57,826 nt of DNA. Origin: Acinetobacter sp. WC-141 (lineage in GTDB: Bacteria > Pseudomonadota > Gammaproteobacteria > Pseudomonadales > Moraxellaceae). The translations under genes and the position numbers were made by a program. Positions 27,575 through 37,838 of this stretch are shown here, in pieces; the stretch's first letter is position 1, and each line of letters opens with the position of its first letter. Location of the stretch: positions 1-57,826 of the forward strand of contig NZ_AMSS01000053.1 in the NCBI RefSeq assembly GCF_000313935.1, given 5' to 3'. The notes under the pieces are model-generated. The model saw only the letters and a program-made list of their open reading frames with translations, did no database searches and was not told where the DNA came from.

Positions 27575-29535
27575 TTAGAAACTATAAGTCGCTTTTACAA
27601 AGTAATTGCGGCCATAGAGTTTGGTGTTAAAGGTTTTGTTTTTATCTTCAAGGTCAACATCGGTCAGGTTTTTCACACCATAGTCCAATGTTAAGCGTGG
27701 TGAAAGTGGTGAAGTAAATGTCACATCGTAAGTGGTATAGGCCGGTAACTCTTTAGTTGCGGAGTACATTTGCTTACCCACGTAGCTTACACCTGCATTT
27801 ACACGGAAGTCCTCAACGGGTGCCCAAGAAATTGAACCATTAGCCAGCCATTCTGGTCGTTCAGTTAAATCTTGACCTGTGGTTTTATTTTTTGCATCTA
27901 AGTAAGTAGCGTTTGCCTTAACACCTAAATTATCCGTGAAATCATAACCACCTGTAAGCTCAACTCCTTTAAGCTCTGCACGGCTTACATTGGTCCAGAT
28001 TTTTCTAAAATCACCCACTAAACGTGGGTCTCCATTACTTAAGGTAATGGCTTCAATCAGGTTTTTTACATCATTTTGGAAAACGGTAACACCGGCATTC
28101 CAGTTTGGACGGGTTACAATTAAAGATGCTTCGTAGTTAGTGCTTTCTTCTGGTTCTAGGTCGGGATTGCCTCGAATGTGACAACTACCACCACATGAAA
28201 TCATTGAGTAGTTAATGTCTAACTGAGCAGGAGCCGGAACTTTATAAGCTTGGCCTACACCACCTTTTAGGACAACACCTTCAGCGAGTTCATAGGACAA
28301 ATAAGCTTTACCAGTCGATTTACCATCAAAGTCATCAAAGTCGTCGTAACGGCCACCTAGAGTTAAGGTCAGTGCATCATTAATATGGGTATCGTTTTGA
28401 ACAAATACACCGTAACTTTTTTGCTGGTTTTTCCCTGTGCCGATATAACTCACAACGTCTGTAATTTTTTGATCTTTATAATCAAAACCAGCTGTCGCAT
28501 TATTCATGATCCAGTCAAAGTTCGCGAAAGCGCGGCCAATTAAGTTTTCTTGCTTATAATTACGACTTTGTGGTGCATCATATTCGCTGTCATAGTCATA
28601 AATTTTAGCAGTTTCTTTTCCAATATAAGCTTCTGTTTTCCCCCAGCTCCATTTTCCTCGGTGAGCAACTCCTACATTGGTACGCTTCATTTCCGATTCT
28701 TGAATTGAGGTCGCAGCATCTTGAGTAAGTGGGCGCTTATCGTTGTTATAGCCTAAATCTAGGTCTAAAGTTTGTTGGTCATTAATATTCCAACTTAAAG
28801 TACCATTTACGTTTTTGGTGTCTTTTTCTACAAAGTAAGCGCCATCTGGATCTGGTTTACCATTTCGATACCATGCATCACGGTTATAAGCATCTCCGGC
28901 CAAAGTAAAACTTACATTGTCGGTTAGACGCCATATAAGTTGAATCCGTAACGGAATTGATCTTTACCATTCCCACGGTCTGCTCGGTTATATTGCCCAA
29001 AGACCGAACCATGAAGTTGTCCGTCTTCAGCTTTTTTGGTAATAATATTAATTACGCCACCCATGGCATCTGCCCCATAGAGCGATGACATTGGCCCGCG
29101 AATGACCTCAACACGTTCAATACTATTTAAAGGAATTGCACTCCAGTCAAAGTCATTACCACGCCACATGGCACCATTAGATGACATGCGCTTACCGTTA
29201 AGTAGGATGAGTGTGTAGTTTCCCGATGTGTTGAGCATTCCTCGTATAACGATTTTATCTTGCCCACTATTGTAGTTATAAACCCCAGCTTGTTTTTGTA
29301 AAACATCAGCAAGACTCAGCGCCGCACTGCGTTCAATCTCTTCACTCGTGATCACACTAATAGATGCGGGTGCTTTATCTACGTCTTGTTCTTTTAATGC
29401 AGCAGAAACCACAATAGTTTTAAGTTTTTGAACTGGTTCACTATTACCCTGCTGTTCAATATCTGTATTTGCTTGAACGGCGAAAGGAAGCAGTGTTGAG
29501 ATGGCGACCACCAGCGCCTTTTTCGTTAACGTCAT
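27575..29535 (-). pseudogene. TonB-dependent catecholate siderophore receptor (CirA/FepA-like), frameshifted
   Basis: The gene starts at 29535 (MTLTKKALVVAISTLLPF, signal peptide, AAGGG ribosome site). It encodes a TonB box and plug (LKTIVVSAALKEQDVDKAPA, IRGPMSSLYGADAMGGVINI) and stops at 28924 after NLYGV. The beta-barrel continues at once in another frame (LTDNVSFTLAGDAYNRD) to a C-terminal YGRNYFVKATYSF strand ending at 27575. One missing base near 28926 restores a single protein of about 654 residues, the size of CirA. If the lesion is real, the receptor is lost in this strain. A sequencing error is possible. Two Fur-box-like palindromes lie upstream. Confidence 0.85.
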
Positions 29536-29568
29536 TTCTCGGCCCTTATTCTGGATAATGATTACCAC

Positions 29569-29585
29569 ATGATAATTATTATCAT
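29569..29585. promoter_or_regulatory. Fur-box-like palindrome upstream of the receptor gene
   Basis: ATGATAATTATTATCAT is a perfect 8-1-8 palindrome matching the repeated GATAAT pattern of Fur boxes. It is 34 bases upstream of the receptor start. Confidence 0.75.
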
Positions 29586-29652
29586 TTATGATGTGCCGAG
29601 CATCATATACGCATGACTTTTACTGATCAAGATAAAAATAATTATTAGTTAT

Positions 29653-29669
29653 ATAATGATAATCATTAT
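29653..29669. promoter_or_regulatory. Fur-box-like palindrome upstream of the RND gene
   Basis: ATAATGATAATCATTAT is a perfect 8-1-8 palindrome and almost the Fur consensus. It lies 84 bases before the RND start, in the divergent promoter region. Confidence 0.8.
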
Positions 29670-29752
29670 TGTTTGTAGTTTAAAAAAGCGTTACCATTAC
29701 ACTTTCGTGTGCCTAAAAACCTATTTAAAACAATCTTAAAGTAGACATAACA

Positions 29753-32700
29753 ATGCTCTCTCGATTTTTTATCTACCACCCTATCTTTGTTTGTGTCATT
29801 GCAATCACTATTCTTATTTTTGGTTTTTTTGCCACTTTAGCCATGCCTGTCGAACGCTATCCAAACCTTGCACCGCCCGGTGTCACGGTTGTTGCAAACT
29901 ATCGTGGTGCAGCTGCTGATACTGTAGAAGAAAGCGTGACCCAAATTTTAGAACAACAAATAAAAGGTCTGGATAATTTGCTGTACTTTACGTCACATAG
30001 TGAATCATCAGGAACGAGTAGCATTGATATTCATTTTAAAATTGGCACAGATATCGATAAAGCGCAGCTCCAAGTACAAAACCGAATTAATGGTGCTTTA
30101 AACCGTTTACCTGAGGAAGTTCAAAGACAAGGCGTAAACATATGGAAAACCACTGGCGATATGCTGCTGATTGTGGGGCTATATGATGAAACAGGAAAAA
30201 CCAGCAATATTGATTTGTCTGATTATATGGTAAATCACTTTGAACAACCTTTAAGTCAATTACAAGGAATTGGTGAAGTTGATGTTTTTGGTTCAAGTTA
30301 TGCCATGCGCATTTGGTTAAATCCAAACCAACTTAGAAATTATCAACTTGTACCGAGTGATATTGAAAAGGCCCTCGAAGATTATAATACCCAGATTGCT
30401 GCTGGTTCGATTGGTGCAATGCCCTCTGCTTCTGACCAAAATATTTATGCAAAAGTAAAAGCAGGTTCACGATTAAAAACAATAGATGACTTTAAATCGG
30501 TGGTGGTTAAAGCAAATGTTGACGGTAGCCTTGTTTATTTAAAAGATGTCGCGAGAGTCGAATTAGGGGCAGAAAATTACGAAAGTATTAATACGCTTAA
30601 TGGCTACCCATCGGCAGGTTTAGGGATTTCTCTAAGCCCTGATGCCAATGCAATCGAGACTTCTGCTCTTATTAAAGAAAAAATGGCTCAGCTTAGCCAG
30701 CATTTACCAGCTGGATATAAAGTTGTTTATCCACGAGACAATACACCATTTATTGAAGAGTCAATTAAGCAGGTTATGATCACTTTGCTTGAAGCAATCG
30801 TGCTTGTTGTTATTGTGATGTATCTCTTTTTACAAAATTGGCGTGCAACTCTTATTCCAACCATTACGGTTCCCATCGTCATTAGTGGCACATTTGTGGT
30901 GTTGTATTTGTTTGGAATGAGCATTAACACACTTACGCTATTTGCTCTAGTTTTAGCGATTGGGTTATTGGTTGATGACACCATTGTAGTCGTGGAAAAT
31001 GTTGAACGGCTTATGCACGAACAACAGCTAAGTGTACGTGAAGCTTGTTTAATGTCGATGCAAGAGATTAGCGGCGCATTGGTGGGTATTACGCTGGTAT
31101 TAACCGCGGTATTTATCCCAATGGCTTTTTTTAGTGGTTCGACGGGTATGATTTACCATCAGTTTTCTATTACATTAGCAGCAGCTATGTTGTTATCGCT
31201 ATTTGTAGCTATGACCATCACGCCAGCAATGTGCGCAGTTCTATTAAAAAAACATAATAAAAAACCAAAATGGGGTCAAATGCTTGAGCTTGCTCTTCAA
31301 AAAATCAGATCAGCTTTTAGTTTTTTATCTGTTCGTTTAATCCAGTTTAAAGTATTTTCCAGTCTGTTGGTTGTGGGGATTGCCGTTATTCTATTTATGA
31401 TTTACCGCAGTTTGCCTACAAGCTTTATTCCAAATGAAGATCAAGGATTACTTGCTGTTCCCTATAGTTTGCATAACAGTGCTTCAATGAGCCAAACCGA
31501 AGAAGTTGGAAGACTCGTCAATAATTATTTCTTTGAACATGAAGGCAAAAATATTAATACCGTACTGGTCGTAAATGGACAAAACTTTTCAGGGAGCGGT
31601 CCAAATTTAGGTATGGCCTTTGTTTCGCTTAAACATTGGAATGAGCGTAAAGGAGAAGCCAATACGGCGAGTGCTATTCGTGAACGTGCCCAAGCATATT
31701 TACATAAAAACTTGCCGGCTAAAGTCATGGTAGGAATGCCACCAAGTGTATCTGGTTTAGGTCAATCTGATGCTTTAGAACTTTGGCTTAGAGATGTAAA
31801 TGGTCAAGGGCGCGATGAATTAATTAAACAATATAAAGCCTTAGAAAAAGAATCTCGAAATTATTCAGCCTTTGAAAATCTAAGTCCTCTTGTGAATGAA
31901 GATAAAGCCGAAGTATTTATTCAACTCGATCAAAATAAAGCCAAAATGTTAGGAATTGACCAACAAGCAATTCGTTCAACACTATCGACTGCTTGGGGTG
32001 GAAACTATGTTGGCGATTTTGTTGAGCGAGGTCGAATTAAGAGAATTATTATGCAAGGTGATTCAGAGTTTCGTTCTAAACCCGAAGACTTAGCTTACTG
32101 GCATGTGCGTAATAACTCAGGTGGCATGCTTTCCCTCGCCCATTTTGCTCAAAGTCAGTGGACTGGTGGCCCAGAAGCTCTTACTCGATTTATGGGGCTA
32201 GCTGCCATTCAACTTGAAGCCAATGTAAGTTCAGGCTTTAGCTCAGGTCAGGCAATGCAACAGTTAAGTGATATGGTCGGTAAACAGTCTGGTATAGATG
32301 TCGCATGGAGTGGCCTTTCTTTACAAGAGCAACAATCTAGCCGCCAAGCGATCTATTTATATCTCATTTCTATTTTGTTTATTTTCTTATGTCTGGCTGC
32401 CTTGTATGAAAGCTGGAAAGTTCCTTTTATTATTTTATTAGGGCTTCCCTTAGGCATTACAGGCACTATTATTTTTGCTTGGATTTTTAAGTTACCTAAC
32501 GATGTTTACTTCCAAATTGCCCTATTAACAGGTATTGGCTTATCTTGTAAAAATGCAATTCTCATTGTTGAGTTTGCGACTCAAGCACTCAAACAAGGGA
32601 AAAGTAAAATCGATGCTGCAAGGGAGGCTTTAAAGCTACGCTTACGTCCGATTTTGATGACATCTCTTGCCTTTGGTGCGGGTGTGGTTCCTTTGATTTT

Positions 32701-32914
32701 TGCAACTGGTGCAGGCGCTACGAGTAGATATGAAATTGGAATGAGCGTATTTGGTAGTGTCGTTTTTGGTACATTACTGGTACCGTTATTTACTGTGTTC
32801 TTCTTTGTTGGGGTTCATAGTTTACCGAGTTTTCAGTGGTCAATAAGCAAACCATGGTTGAGTAGAATTTTGAGATTTAACAGCCGTATTAAAAAGGACA
32901 ATACATTCTTTTAA
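29753..32914 (+). CDS. RND-family efflux permease (HAE1 type), orphan, probable siderophore exporter
   Basis: The 1053-residue protein is a complete inner-membrane RND transporter with two repeats of one plus five membrane spans. It has the start MLSRFFIYHPIFVCVIAI, the proton-relay motif GLLVDDTIVVVENVER (Asp408, Asp409) and, in the second half, GIGLSCKNAILIVEF (Lys933). The large periplasmic loops have the usual porter-domain patterns. No membrane-fusion or outer-membrane partner is encoded beside it, so it must borrow them. Position between the receptor and the ent genes, with a Fur-box-like site upstream, suggests export of the catecholate siderophore. Drug efflux is the alternative. A terminator follows. 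Confidence 0.9.
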   Translation: MLSRFFIYHPIFVCVIAITILIFGFFATLAMPVERYPNLAPPGVTVVANYRGAAADTVEESVTQILEQQIKGLDNLLYFTSHSESSGTSSIDIHFKIGTDIDKAQLQVQNRINGALNRLPEEVQRQGVNIWKTTGDMLLIVGLYDETGKTSNIDLSDYMVNHFEQPLSQLQGIGEVDVFGSSYAMRIWLNPNQLRNYQLVPSDIEKALEDYNTQIAAGSIGAMPSASDQNIYAKVKAGSRLKTIDDFKSVVVKANVDGSLVYLKDVARVELGAENYESINTLNGYPSAGLGISLSPDANAIETSALIKEKMAQLSQHLPAGYKVVYPRDNTPFIEESIKQVMITLLEAIVLVVIVMYLFLQNWRATLIPTITVPIVISGTFVVLYLFGMSINTLTLFALVLAIGLLVDDTIVVVENVERLMHEQQLSVREACLMSMQEISGALVGITLVLTAVFIPMAFFSGSTGMIYHQFSITLAAAMLLSLFVAMTITPAMCAVLLKKHNKKPKWGQMLELALQKIRSAFSFLSVRLIQFKVFSSLLVVGIAVILFMIYRSLPTSFIPNEDQGLLAVPYSLHNSASMSQTEEVGRLVNNYFFEHEGKNINTVLVVNGQNFSGSGPNLGMAFVSLKHWNERKGEANTASAIRERAQAYLHKNLPAKVMVGMPPSVSGLGQSDALELWLRDVNGQGRDELIKQYKALEKESRNYSAFENLSPLVNEDKAEVFIQLDQNKAKMLGIDQQAIRSTLSTAWGGNYVGDFVERGRIKRIIMQGDSEFRSKPEDLAYWHVRNNSGGMLSLAHFAQSQWTGGPEALTRFMGLAAIQLEANVSSGFSSGQAMQQLSDMVGKQSGIDVAWSGLSLQEQQSSRQAIYLYLISILFIFLCLAALYESWKVPFIILLGLPLGITGTIIFAWIFKLPNDVYFQIALLTGIGLSCKNAILIVEFATQALKQGKSKIDAAREALKLRLRPILMTSLAFGAGVVPLIFATGAGATSRYEIGMSVFGSVVFGTLLVPLFTVFFFVGVHSLPSFQWSISKPWLSRILRFNSRIKKDNTFF

Positions 32915-32924
32915 AGCTTAAAAT

Positions 32925-32955
32925 AAAAAAAGCAGATATTAAATCTGCTTTTTTT
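32925..32955. terminator. Bidirectional terminator
   Basis: Stem AAAAAAAGCAGAT / ATCTGCTTTTTTT with a 5-base loop, placed between the convergent RND and entB genes. Confidence 0.9.
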
Positions 32956-32966
32956 ATTCTTTCAAT

Positions 32967-33836
32967 TTAAGCGACTAGCTTCTCAATCCAAACTTCTAGG
33001 GTTGGTTGTTCAGCTAAATCTTCAAAACTCACCTGTGCACCGTAAGCCTGCCATTTACCCACTAATGTCATGAGTCGAACCGAATCAAGTCCAAGCATGA
33101 GTAAATCATCATTTAACTGAATGTCTGATGCAGGAATCTGAAGCTGTTCACTCACCGCCAAAACAATACCTTCTTGAGTGAGTGGTGATGCCGCTTGTTC
33201 AAGCGCCCAAGCTCGTGTGACTTGCTGAGTTGTCATGACTTGCCCACAACGTGTACTTACGTATTTTAAAGCCATATCGTGTTCTTCACGGCTAAAGTCA
33301 GCCAGTGCATCTCCACATAAAAAAGGCTGAATATTTAGCATAAAGGCTTCTGCGGCACTCATGAGGCAGCCAATATGGGCATAAACACCACAAATGATGA
33401 GCTGGTCGCGGTCTGACTCACGCATGAGTTGTTCAAGTGGAGAAAACTTAAATGCGCTATAACGCCATTTTGTTAAGACAGTATCATTTTTTTGAGGAGA
33501 AATTTCCGGCAAAATTTGGGTAATATATGGGTCATCTTTTAAACCAGTTCCCCAAAAGTCCGTTAATAACTGGCGATGTTCAGGTGTCTGATTACCCGGC
33601 TGTGCAGTATAGACCACAGGGATATTAAACTTACGCGCAGTTTCAATCAGTTCTTTGGTATTTTTAATAAGCTCTGGAATAGGCGCTTGAGTTTGATCAT
33701 AAAAATCTAAAAAATATTGCTGCATATCGTGTACCAATAAAACGGCGCGATCGGTATGCAACTGCCAATGCGTTTTATTCGCAGTAAATTCGTGCGCTTG
33801 TGGCATGTTGTAACCGGCAATTTTAGGAATACTCAT
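32967..33836 (-). CDS. entB: Isochorismatase with aryl carrier domain (EntB)
   Basis: EntB is bifunctional. The N-terminal domain (about residues 1-210) hydrolyses isochorismate to 2,3-dihydro-2,3-dihydroxybenzoate, and the C-terminal aryl carrier domain holds activated 2,3-dihydroxybenzoate (DHB). Visible are the catalytic Asp in LLVHDMQQYFLDFY, the lysine in LTKWRYSAF, the cysteine-region motif ICGVYAHIGC, and the phosphopantetheine serine (Ser252) in LGLDSVRLM. The ATG at 33836 is chosen over the TTG at 33839, with AAGGA upstream. The length of 289 is close to E. coli EntB. It is the last gene of the entACEB transcript. Confidence 0.95.
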   Translation of the reverse strand: MSIPKIAGYNMPQAHEFTANKTHWQLHTDRAVLLVHDMQQYFLDFYDQTQAPIPELIKNTKELIETARKFNIPVVYTAQPGNQTPEHRQLLTDFWGTGLKDDPYITQILPEISPQKNDTVLTKWRYSAFKFSPLEQLMRESDRDQLIICGVYAHIGCLMSAAEAFMLNIQPFLCGDALADFSREEHDMALKYVSTRCGQVMTTQQVTRAWALEQAASPLTQEGIVLAVSEQLQIPASDIQLNDDLLMLGLDSVRLMTLVGKWQAYGAQVSFEDLAEQPTLEVWIEKLVA

Positions 33837-33857
33837 CAAATTTTTCCTTTTTTATCT

Positions 33858-35522
33858 TTAAGCAAGAACATTGGTGTTGGTTTCAAATTGTTGACGTAAT
33901 CTTTTTTTGTCGATTTTTCCAAAGGCTGTATATGGAAATTGCTCGATAAATTCGACTCGATCGGGAATTTTGTAGGTAGCAAGTCCATAATCTTTCAGAT
34001 GTTGACGAACTGACATTGCAAGACGAATTGGGCTCGGATCATGGGTTTGTACTTGCCATGCAACAAAAGCACAGCTTTTTTCACCCATGATTTCATCAGG
34101 CATAGCAACCAATGCTGCTAGGCGAATTTGTGGATGAGTTAATAAAGCTTGTTCAACCTCTTCGGTCGCAATTTTTTCACCAGCGCGATTGATTTGTTCT
34201 TTTGAACGGCCTTCCACAACAATGCAGCCATCTTCTCGAATACGTACTAAATCGCCTGTTCGATAAAAACCATCAGGTGTAAAAGATCGTGCATTGTGTT
34301 CTGGTGCTTGATAATAGCCACGAATGGTATAGGGACCGCGAGTGAGTAAATGCCCTACCTCTCCAGCGTTTACTGGCTGATCATTATCATCCAGCACTAA
34401 AATTTCATCATCTTGTGAAATTTTTAAACCTTGGGTATGAATAATTTGCTCTTTTGTCATGTCAAAATGGGTGTAATTCACCAGCCCTTCAGCCATGCCA
34501 AAAACTTGTTGTAAATTGACATGGAACTCATCAATCAAGCGTGTGGCAACTGCATCGGGTAAACGTGCTCCTCCGACTTGTAAGCAACGTAGAGTCGACA
34601 ATATTGGATCTTGATCTTTTACCGCTTTATCCATCCAAGGTCGAACCAAAGCAGGAACCAAGCAAGCATCAGTCACACCGTGTTTTTTGATCAATGAAAA
34701 AGCAGTTTCAGGGCTTGGGTCAGTGCCTAAAACCACAGCTCCGCCGGAATAAAAAATACCTAAAGAACCTGCCGAGCTCATTGAAAAGTTATGTGCCGCA
34801 GGTAAAACCATGAGTAAACGTGATGACTGATTAAGACGGCAGATTTTTGCGCTCTCACGTACGCTATATAGATAGTCATCATGGCTACGTGGAATCAGTT
34901 TAGGAACACCAGTACTTCCACCTGAAAGTTGTAAGAAAGCAACTTGATCTGCCGTAGTCGGTGAGATGGCTTCATCTAAAATATGGGTTTCTTTTAATAG
35001 ATCTTGAATAGCTACAAATTTGTCGGCATTCCCAAGTACAAATACATGTTGTAAGCAAGGAGCAGTTTGCTGAAGCTTTTCGGCAAGCTCTCGGTAGTCA
35101 AATTTTTGTGCACCAAAATCAGCACAGAAATAAGCTTTTGCTTGAGTTTGTTTAAAAAAACTACTGAGTTCTGCATAGCGATGTGCAGGTAAAGACATCA
35201 CAGGTAAAGCACCAAGCCGAATCAGTGCAAAAAATAAAACATAGAACTGATAGTGATTTGGCATTTGTACAACCGCTTTATCACCAGCTCTTAGTCCATG
35301 TTGATATAAGTGGCTTGTGCAGTAATCAACTAAATGATCAAACTCAGCGTAACTAACAGCTTTATCACCATCATATACCGCAATATTTTCTGGGTATTTT
35401 TGAGCACTTTCACGCAAGAAATCACTCAAGTTTTGTCCAAGCCAATAACCTTTTTTACGGTAAATCTCAGCAAATTCTGCTGGATATGGCACGGCACCAT
35501 CCAGATAAACCTGTGTTGTCAT
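33858..35522 (-). CDS. entE: 2,3-Dihydroxybenzoate-AMP ligase (EntE)
   Basis: EntE adenylates DHB and loads it on the EntB carrier domain. The 554-residue stand-alone adenylation enzyme has the A3 loop LSGGSTGVPKLIPRSHDDY, LPAAHNFSMSS with the asparagine that replaces the amino-acid-binding aspartate in aryl-acid enzymes, FRTGDLVRI-like YRTGDLVRI, and GEKIATEEVEQAL. The ATG at 35522 overlaps the entC stop as ATGA; the longer frame from 35585 would read into entC. It precedes entB by about 20 bases. Confidence 0.96.
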   Translation of the reverse strand: MTTQVYLDGAVPYPAEFAEIYRKKGYWLGQNLSDFLRESAQKYPENIAVYDGDKAVSYAEFDHLVDYCTSHLYQHGLRAGDKAVVQMPNHYQFYVLFFALIRLGALPVMSLPAHRYAELSSFFKQTQAKAYFCADFGAQKFDYRELAEKLQQTAPCLQHVFVLGNADKFVAIQDLLKETHILDEAISPTTADQVAFLQLSGGSTGVPKLIPRSHDDYLYSVRESAKICRLNQSSRLLMVLPAAHNFSMSSAGSLGIFYSGGAVVLGTDPSPETAFSLIKKHGVTDACLVPALVRPWMDKAVKDQDPILSTLRCLQVGGARLPDAVATRLIDEFHVNLQQVFGMAEGLVNYTHFDMTKEQIIHTQGLKISQDDEILVLDDNDQPVNAGEVGHLLTRGPYTIRGYYQAPEHNARSFTPDGFYRTGDLVRIREDGCIVVEGRSKEQINRAGEKIATEEVEQALLTHPQIRLAALVAMPDEIMGEKSCAFVAWQVQTHDPSPIRLAMSVRQHLKDYGLATYKIPDRVEFIEQFPYTAFGKIDKKRLRQQFETNTNVLA

Positions 35523-36757
35523 ATGTTTGGTCCTTGTATTGGCAATTGATTGGGCGAAATCTGGAATCCGTCCAGCACAGTGCAAAATTTAGCGGCAGTT
35601 TCAGCATGTTCAGCTTGTGGATGAGAAGCTTCCACAATTCCCGCACCGGCAAATAAACGAGCAATATTCTGATAGATTCGGGCACAGCGGACAGTTACCG
35701 ACCATTCACCGTTACCTTGTTCATCTGCCCAGCCCATAGTTCCTGCAAATAATTCACGATTAAATGGTTCAAGTTGCTGAATTAGGTCTTTCGCAATTGG
35801 ACTAGGCTCCCCACAAATTGCAGGTGTTGGGTGTAAACGTTCAATTAAGTCAAAAACATGTGTATCAGCTTGCTTAAGTTCGCCAGTAATGTGTGATGCC
35901 AAGTGCCAAAGGCGTTTAGTACGAATGAGTGATGGTTGTTTAGGTACTTTTAACTGCTTACAAAAAGGCGTGAGTTCATCGGCAATCATTTCGATGACGA
36001 GTGCATGCTCATGTTGATCTTTTTGTGAAGCAAGTAATGCTCTGGCGTTATTTTGGTCTAGGGTTGGATCGTCATCACGAGCCAATGTGCCAGCAACCGG
36101 TTTACTCCAGATTTTTGTATTTTGCTTTGCAATTAAGAGTTCTGGGCTTGCACCGACGAACCACCCTTCACTTTGAGGATTCCTCGCGACTGCATAGTTA
36201 TAGCCTTCGGGATTATGCTTAGCTAAGTTGTAAAATAAGTCCGAGACGGGAATATTTTGTTCAAACTCAAGTTGCAAAATACGAGCAAGTACGGCTTTAT
36301 CAAGTTTTTTTGCTTGCATTTGCTGAACTAAATACTCAACTTGCTGTTGGTAATGTTCACCTAAAGGGAAATAATCCGCCTTTTCTAAAGATAAAGAACC
36401 AAAATCAATATCAGACTGTGCATAGAGTACTTTCTGATAGATTTTTGCATTTTGCATGAGCATTAAATTGACATCGGCTGCCGAGCAAAATGGTAGTCCA
36501 CCCATAATTTTGACGTCTTTATAACCGTCATTTATTGCAAGCTGTAATTGAGCTCGTGCTTCATCTAACCACTCTTTTAAAAGGCTATTTTTAGCGACTT
36601 GAATATCTCGTAATTTTTGATGGCTATTGATGGTGTATTCTGGCGTTGTGAAAATAAAACCTGCATCATTTCCACAATTTAAAATTTCTTGTGCTAATGC
36701 AACGCGGCTTTCAGTAAAATTTTCTCGTTGGATAAAATACGGATGCTGTGCCGACAT
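35519..36757 (-). CDS. entC: Isochorismate synthase (EntC)
   Basis: EntC converts chorismate to isochorismate, the entry step to DHB. The 412-residue protein has the chorismate-binding fold. Conserved C-terminal blocks are LHPTPAICGEPSP, RELFAGTMGWADEQG, EWSVTVRCARI and FAGAGIVEASHPQAE, and the magnesium-binding glutamates lie in the last blocks. It follows entA by about 45 bases and is translationally coupled to entE. Confidence 0.95.
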   Translation of the reverse strand: MSAQHPYFIQRENFTESRVALAQEILNCGNDAGFIFTTPEYTINSHQKLRDIQVAKNSLLKEWLDEARAQLQLAINDGYKDVKIMGGLPFCSAADVNLMLMQNAKIYQKVLYAQSDIDFGSLSLEKADYFPLGEHYQQQVEYLVQQMQAKKLDKAVLARILQLEFEQNIPVSDLFYNLAKHNPEGYNYAVARNPQSEGWFVGASPELLIAKQNTKIWSKPVAGTLARDDDPTLDQNNARALLASQKDQHEHALVIEMIADELTPFCKQLKVPKQPSLIRTKRLWHLASHITGELKQADTHVFDLIERLHPTPAICGEPSPIAKDLIQQLEPFNRELFAGTMGWADEQGNGEWSVTVRCARIYQNIARLFAGAGIVEASHPQAEHAETAAKFCTVLDGFQISPNQLPIQGPNI

Positions 36758-36801
36758 CTCGCAACTCCTTATACAGTTATTTTGTTGTAATGAATGAATG
36801 T

Positions 36802-37572
36802 TTAAACGCCTAAAGTGGCTCCTCCATCAACCACAATTTCTTGCATGGTAATTTGTGCAGCTTGATCAGAAAGTAAGAAACTCACCGTATTGGCAATATC
36901 TTCAGGCTGGGCTAATTTTCTTAAGGGAATGCCTGTACGGTATTGGCTTAAATCTCCATCGATTACCGCAGGTGGAGGTGAATTATCTGTCCAAAGTTGC
37001 TGCTGCATTTGAGTTAGGGTAGAGCCTGGTGAAACAATATTAAGCCTTACTTGGTGAGGTGCGATTTCAAGCGCAAGATTACGGCAGTAATGGCTCAATG
37101 CCGCTTTTGTAGTTGCATACATGCCAAGTTGTATACGTGGCATACGTGAACTATTCGAGCTAATCGTGACAATACTTCCCTGCTTTTTTTCACAAAAATG
37201 CTTGGCCAGTTGTTGACTAATCGCAATAGGTGCCATGACATTTACAGCGAAAAGTGTTTGCCAGTCTTCTGTTTTTGCTTCAAGCATAGAACGCATAATC
37301 AAAACGCCTGCCGCATTCACTAAACCCGTTACGCTATGTTTGTTTAAAATATCTGTAATGAGCTTCGCTGTTGTTTCTTGATCAGTAATATCTTGCTGAA
37401 AGCCTTGCCAACGCGATATTTCACTACTTTCTATCTTTTGTGTAATTTCCCATTGTTCAGGATTTTCCTGTCGGTCGATGCCGATCACTTGATACCCTTG
37501 CTGCAATAATTTTTTTGCAATAGCAGCTCCAATACCTCTTGCAGCACCTGTGACTACGATGGTAGAGCTCAT
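36802..37572 (-). CDS. entA: 2,3-Dihydro-2,3-dihydroxybenzoate dehydrogenase (EntA)
   Basis: EntA is a short-chain dehydrogenase that oxidises the dihydro product of EntB to DHB with NAD. The 256-residue protein has the nucleotide motif VTGAARGIGAAIAKKLL, NAAGVL, a serine in TISSNSSRM and the catalytic YATTK. It is the first gene of the minus-strand entA-C-E-B operon, with a Fur-box-like site 50 to 70 bases upstream. Confidence 0.93.
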   Translation of the reverse strand: MSSTIVVTGAARGIGAAIAKKLLQQGYQVIGIDRQENPEQWEITQKIESSEISRWQGFQQDITDQETTAKLITDILNKHSVTGLVNAAGVLIMRSMLEAKTEDWQTLFAVNVMAPIAISQQLAKHFCEKKQGSIVTISSNSSRMPRIQLGMYATTKAALSHYCRNLALEIAPHQVRLNIVSPGSTLTQMQQQLWTDNSPPPAVIDGDLSQYRTGIPLRKLAQPEDIANTVSFLLSDQAAQITMQEIVVDGGATLGV

Positions 37573-37620
37573 GTTTTACTCCAGTTTGACTCGAATAGTA
37601 AATTCCGCCACATAATTGCA

Positions 37621-37639
37621 AATAATTATCATTACTATC
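37621..37639. promoter_or_regulatory. Fur-box-like sequence upstream of entA
   Basis: AATAATTATCATTACTATC matches repeated Fur hexamers imperfectly (reverse strand GATAGTAATGATAATTATT). Confidence 0.55.
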
Positions 37640-37759
37640 AAGTGCGATAAATATCAAACATAAGATTACAATCTAAATCAAGTTATTTATTAACCAAGAA
37701 TTTGACTTATTTTATTGATTTTTAATAACTTTAATAAAACACATCTTTTTTTATTGATT

Positions 37760-37797
37760 ATAATGATAATTGTTTTCATTTACTAATGAGAATCATT
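37760..37797. promoter_or_regulatory. Two Fur-box-like sequences upstream of fes
   Basis: AATGATAATTGTTTTCATT, then AATGAGAATCATT (37785-37797). The second is a 6-1-6 palindrome with one mismatch. They lie 42 to 79 bases before the chosen fes start. Confidence 0.65.
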
Positions 37798-37838
37798 CTG
37801 ATAATTTGACCGCGCTTTCTTGTCGAGATGGACTCAAA

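Noticed and set aside
29753..32914. Drug efflux assignment (AdeB-like)
   Set aside because: General RND motifs cannot give the substrate, and the context with Fur-box-like sites points to siderophores; the assignment is kept open.
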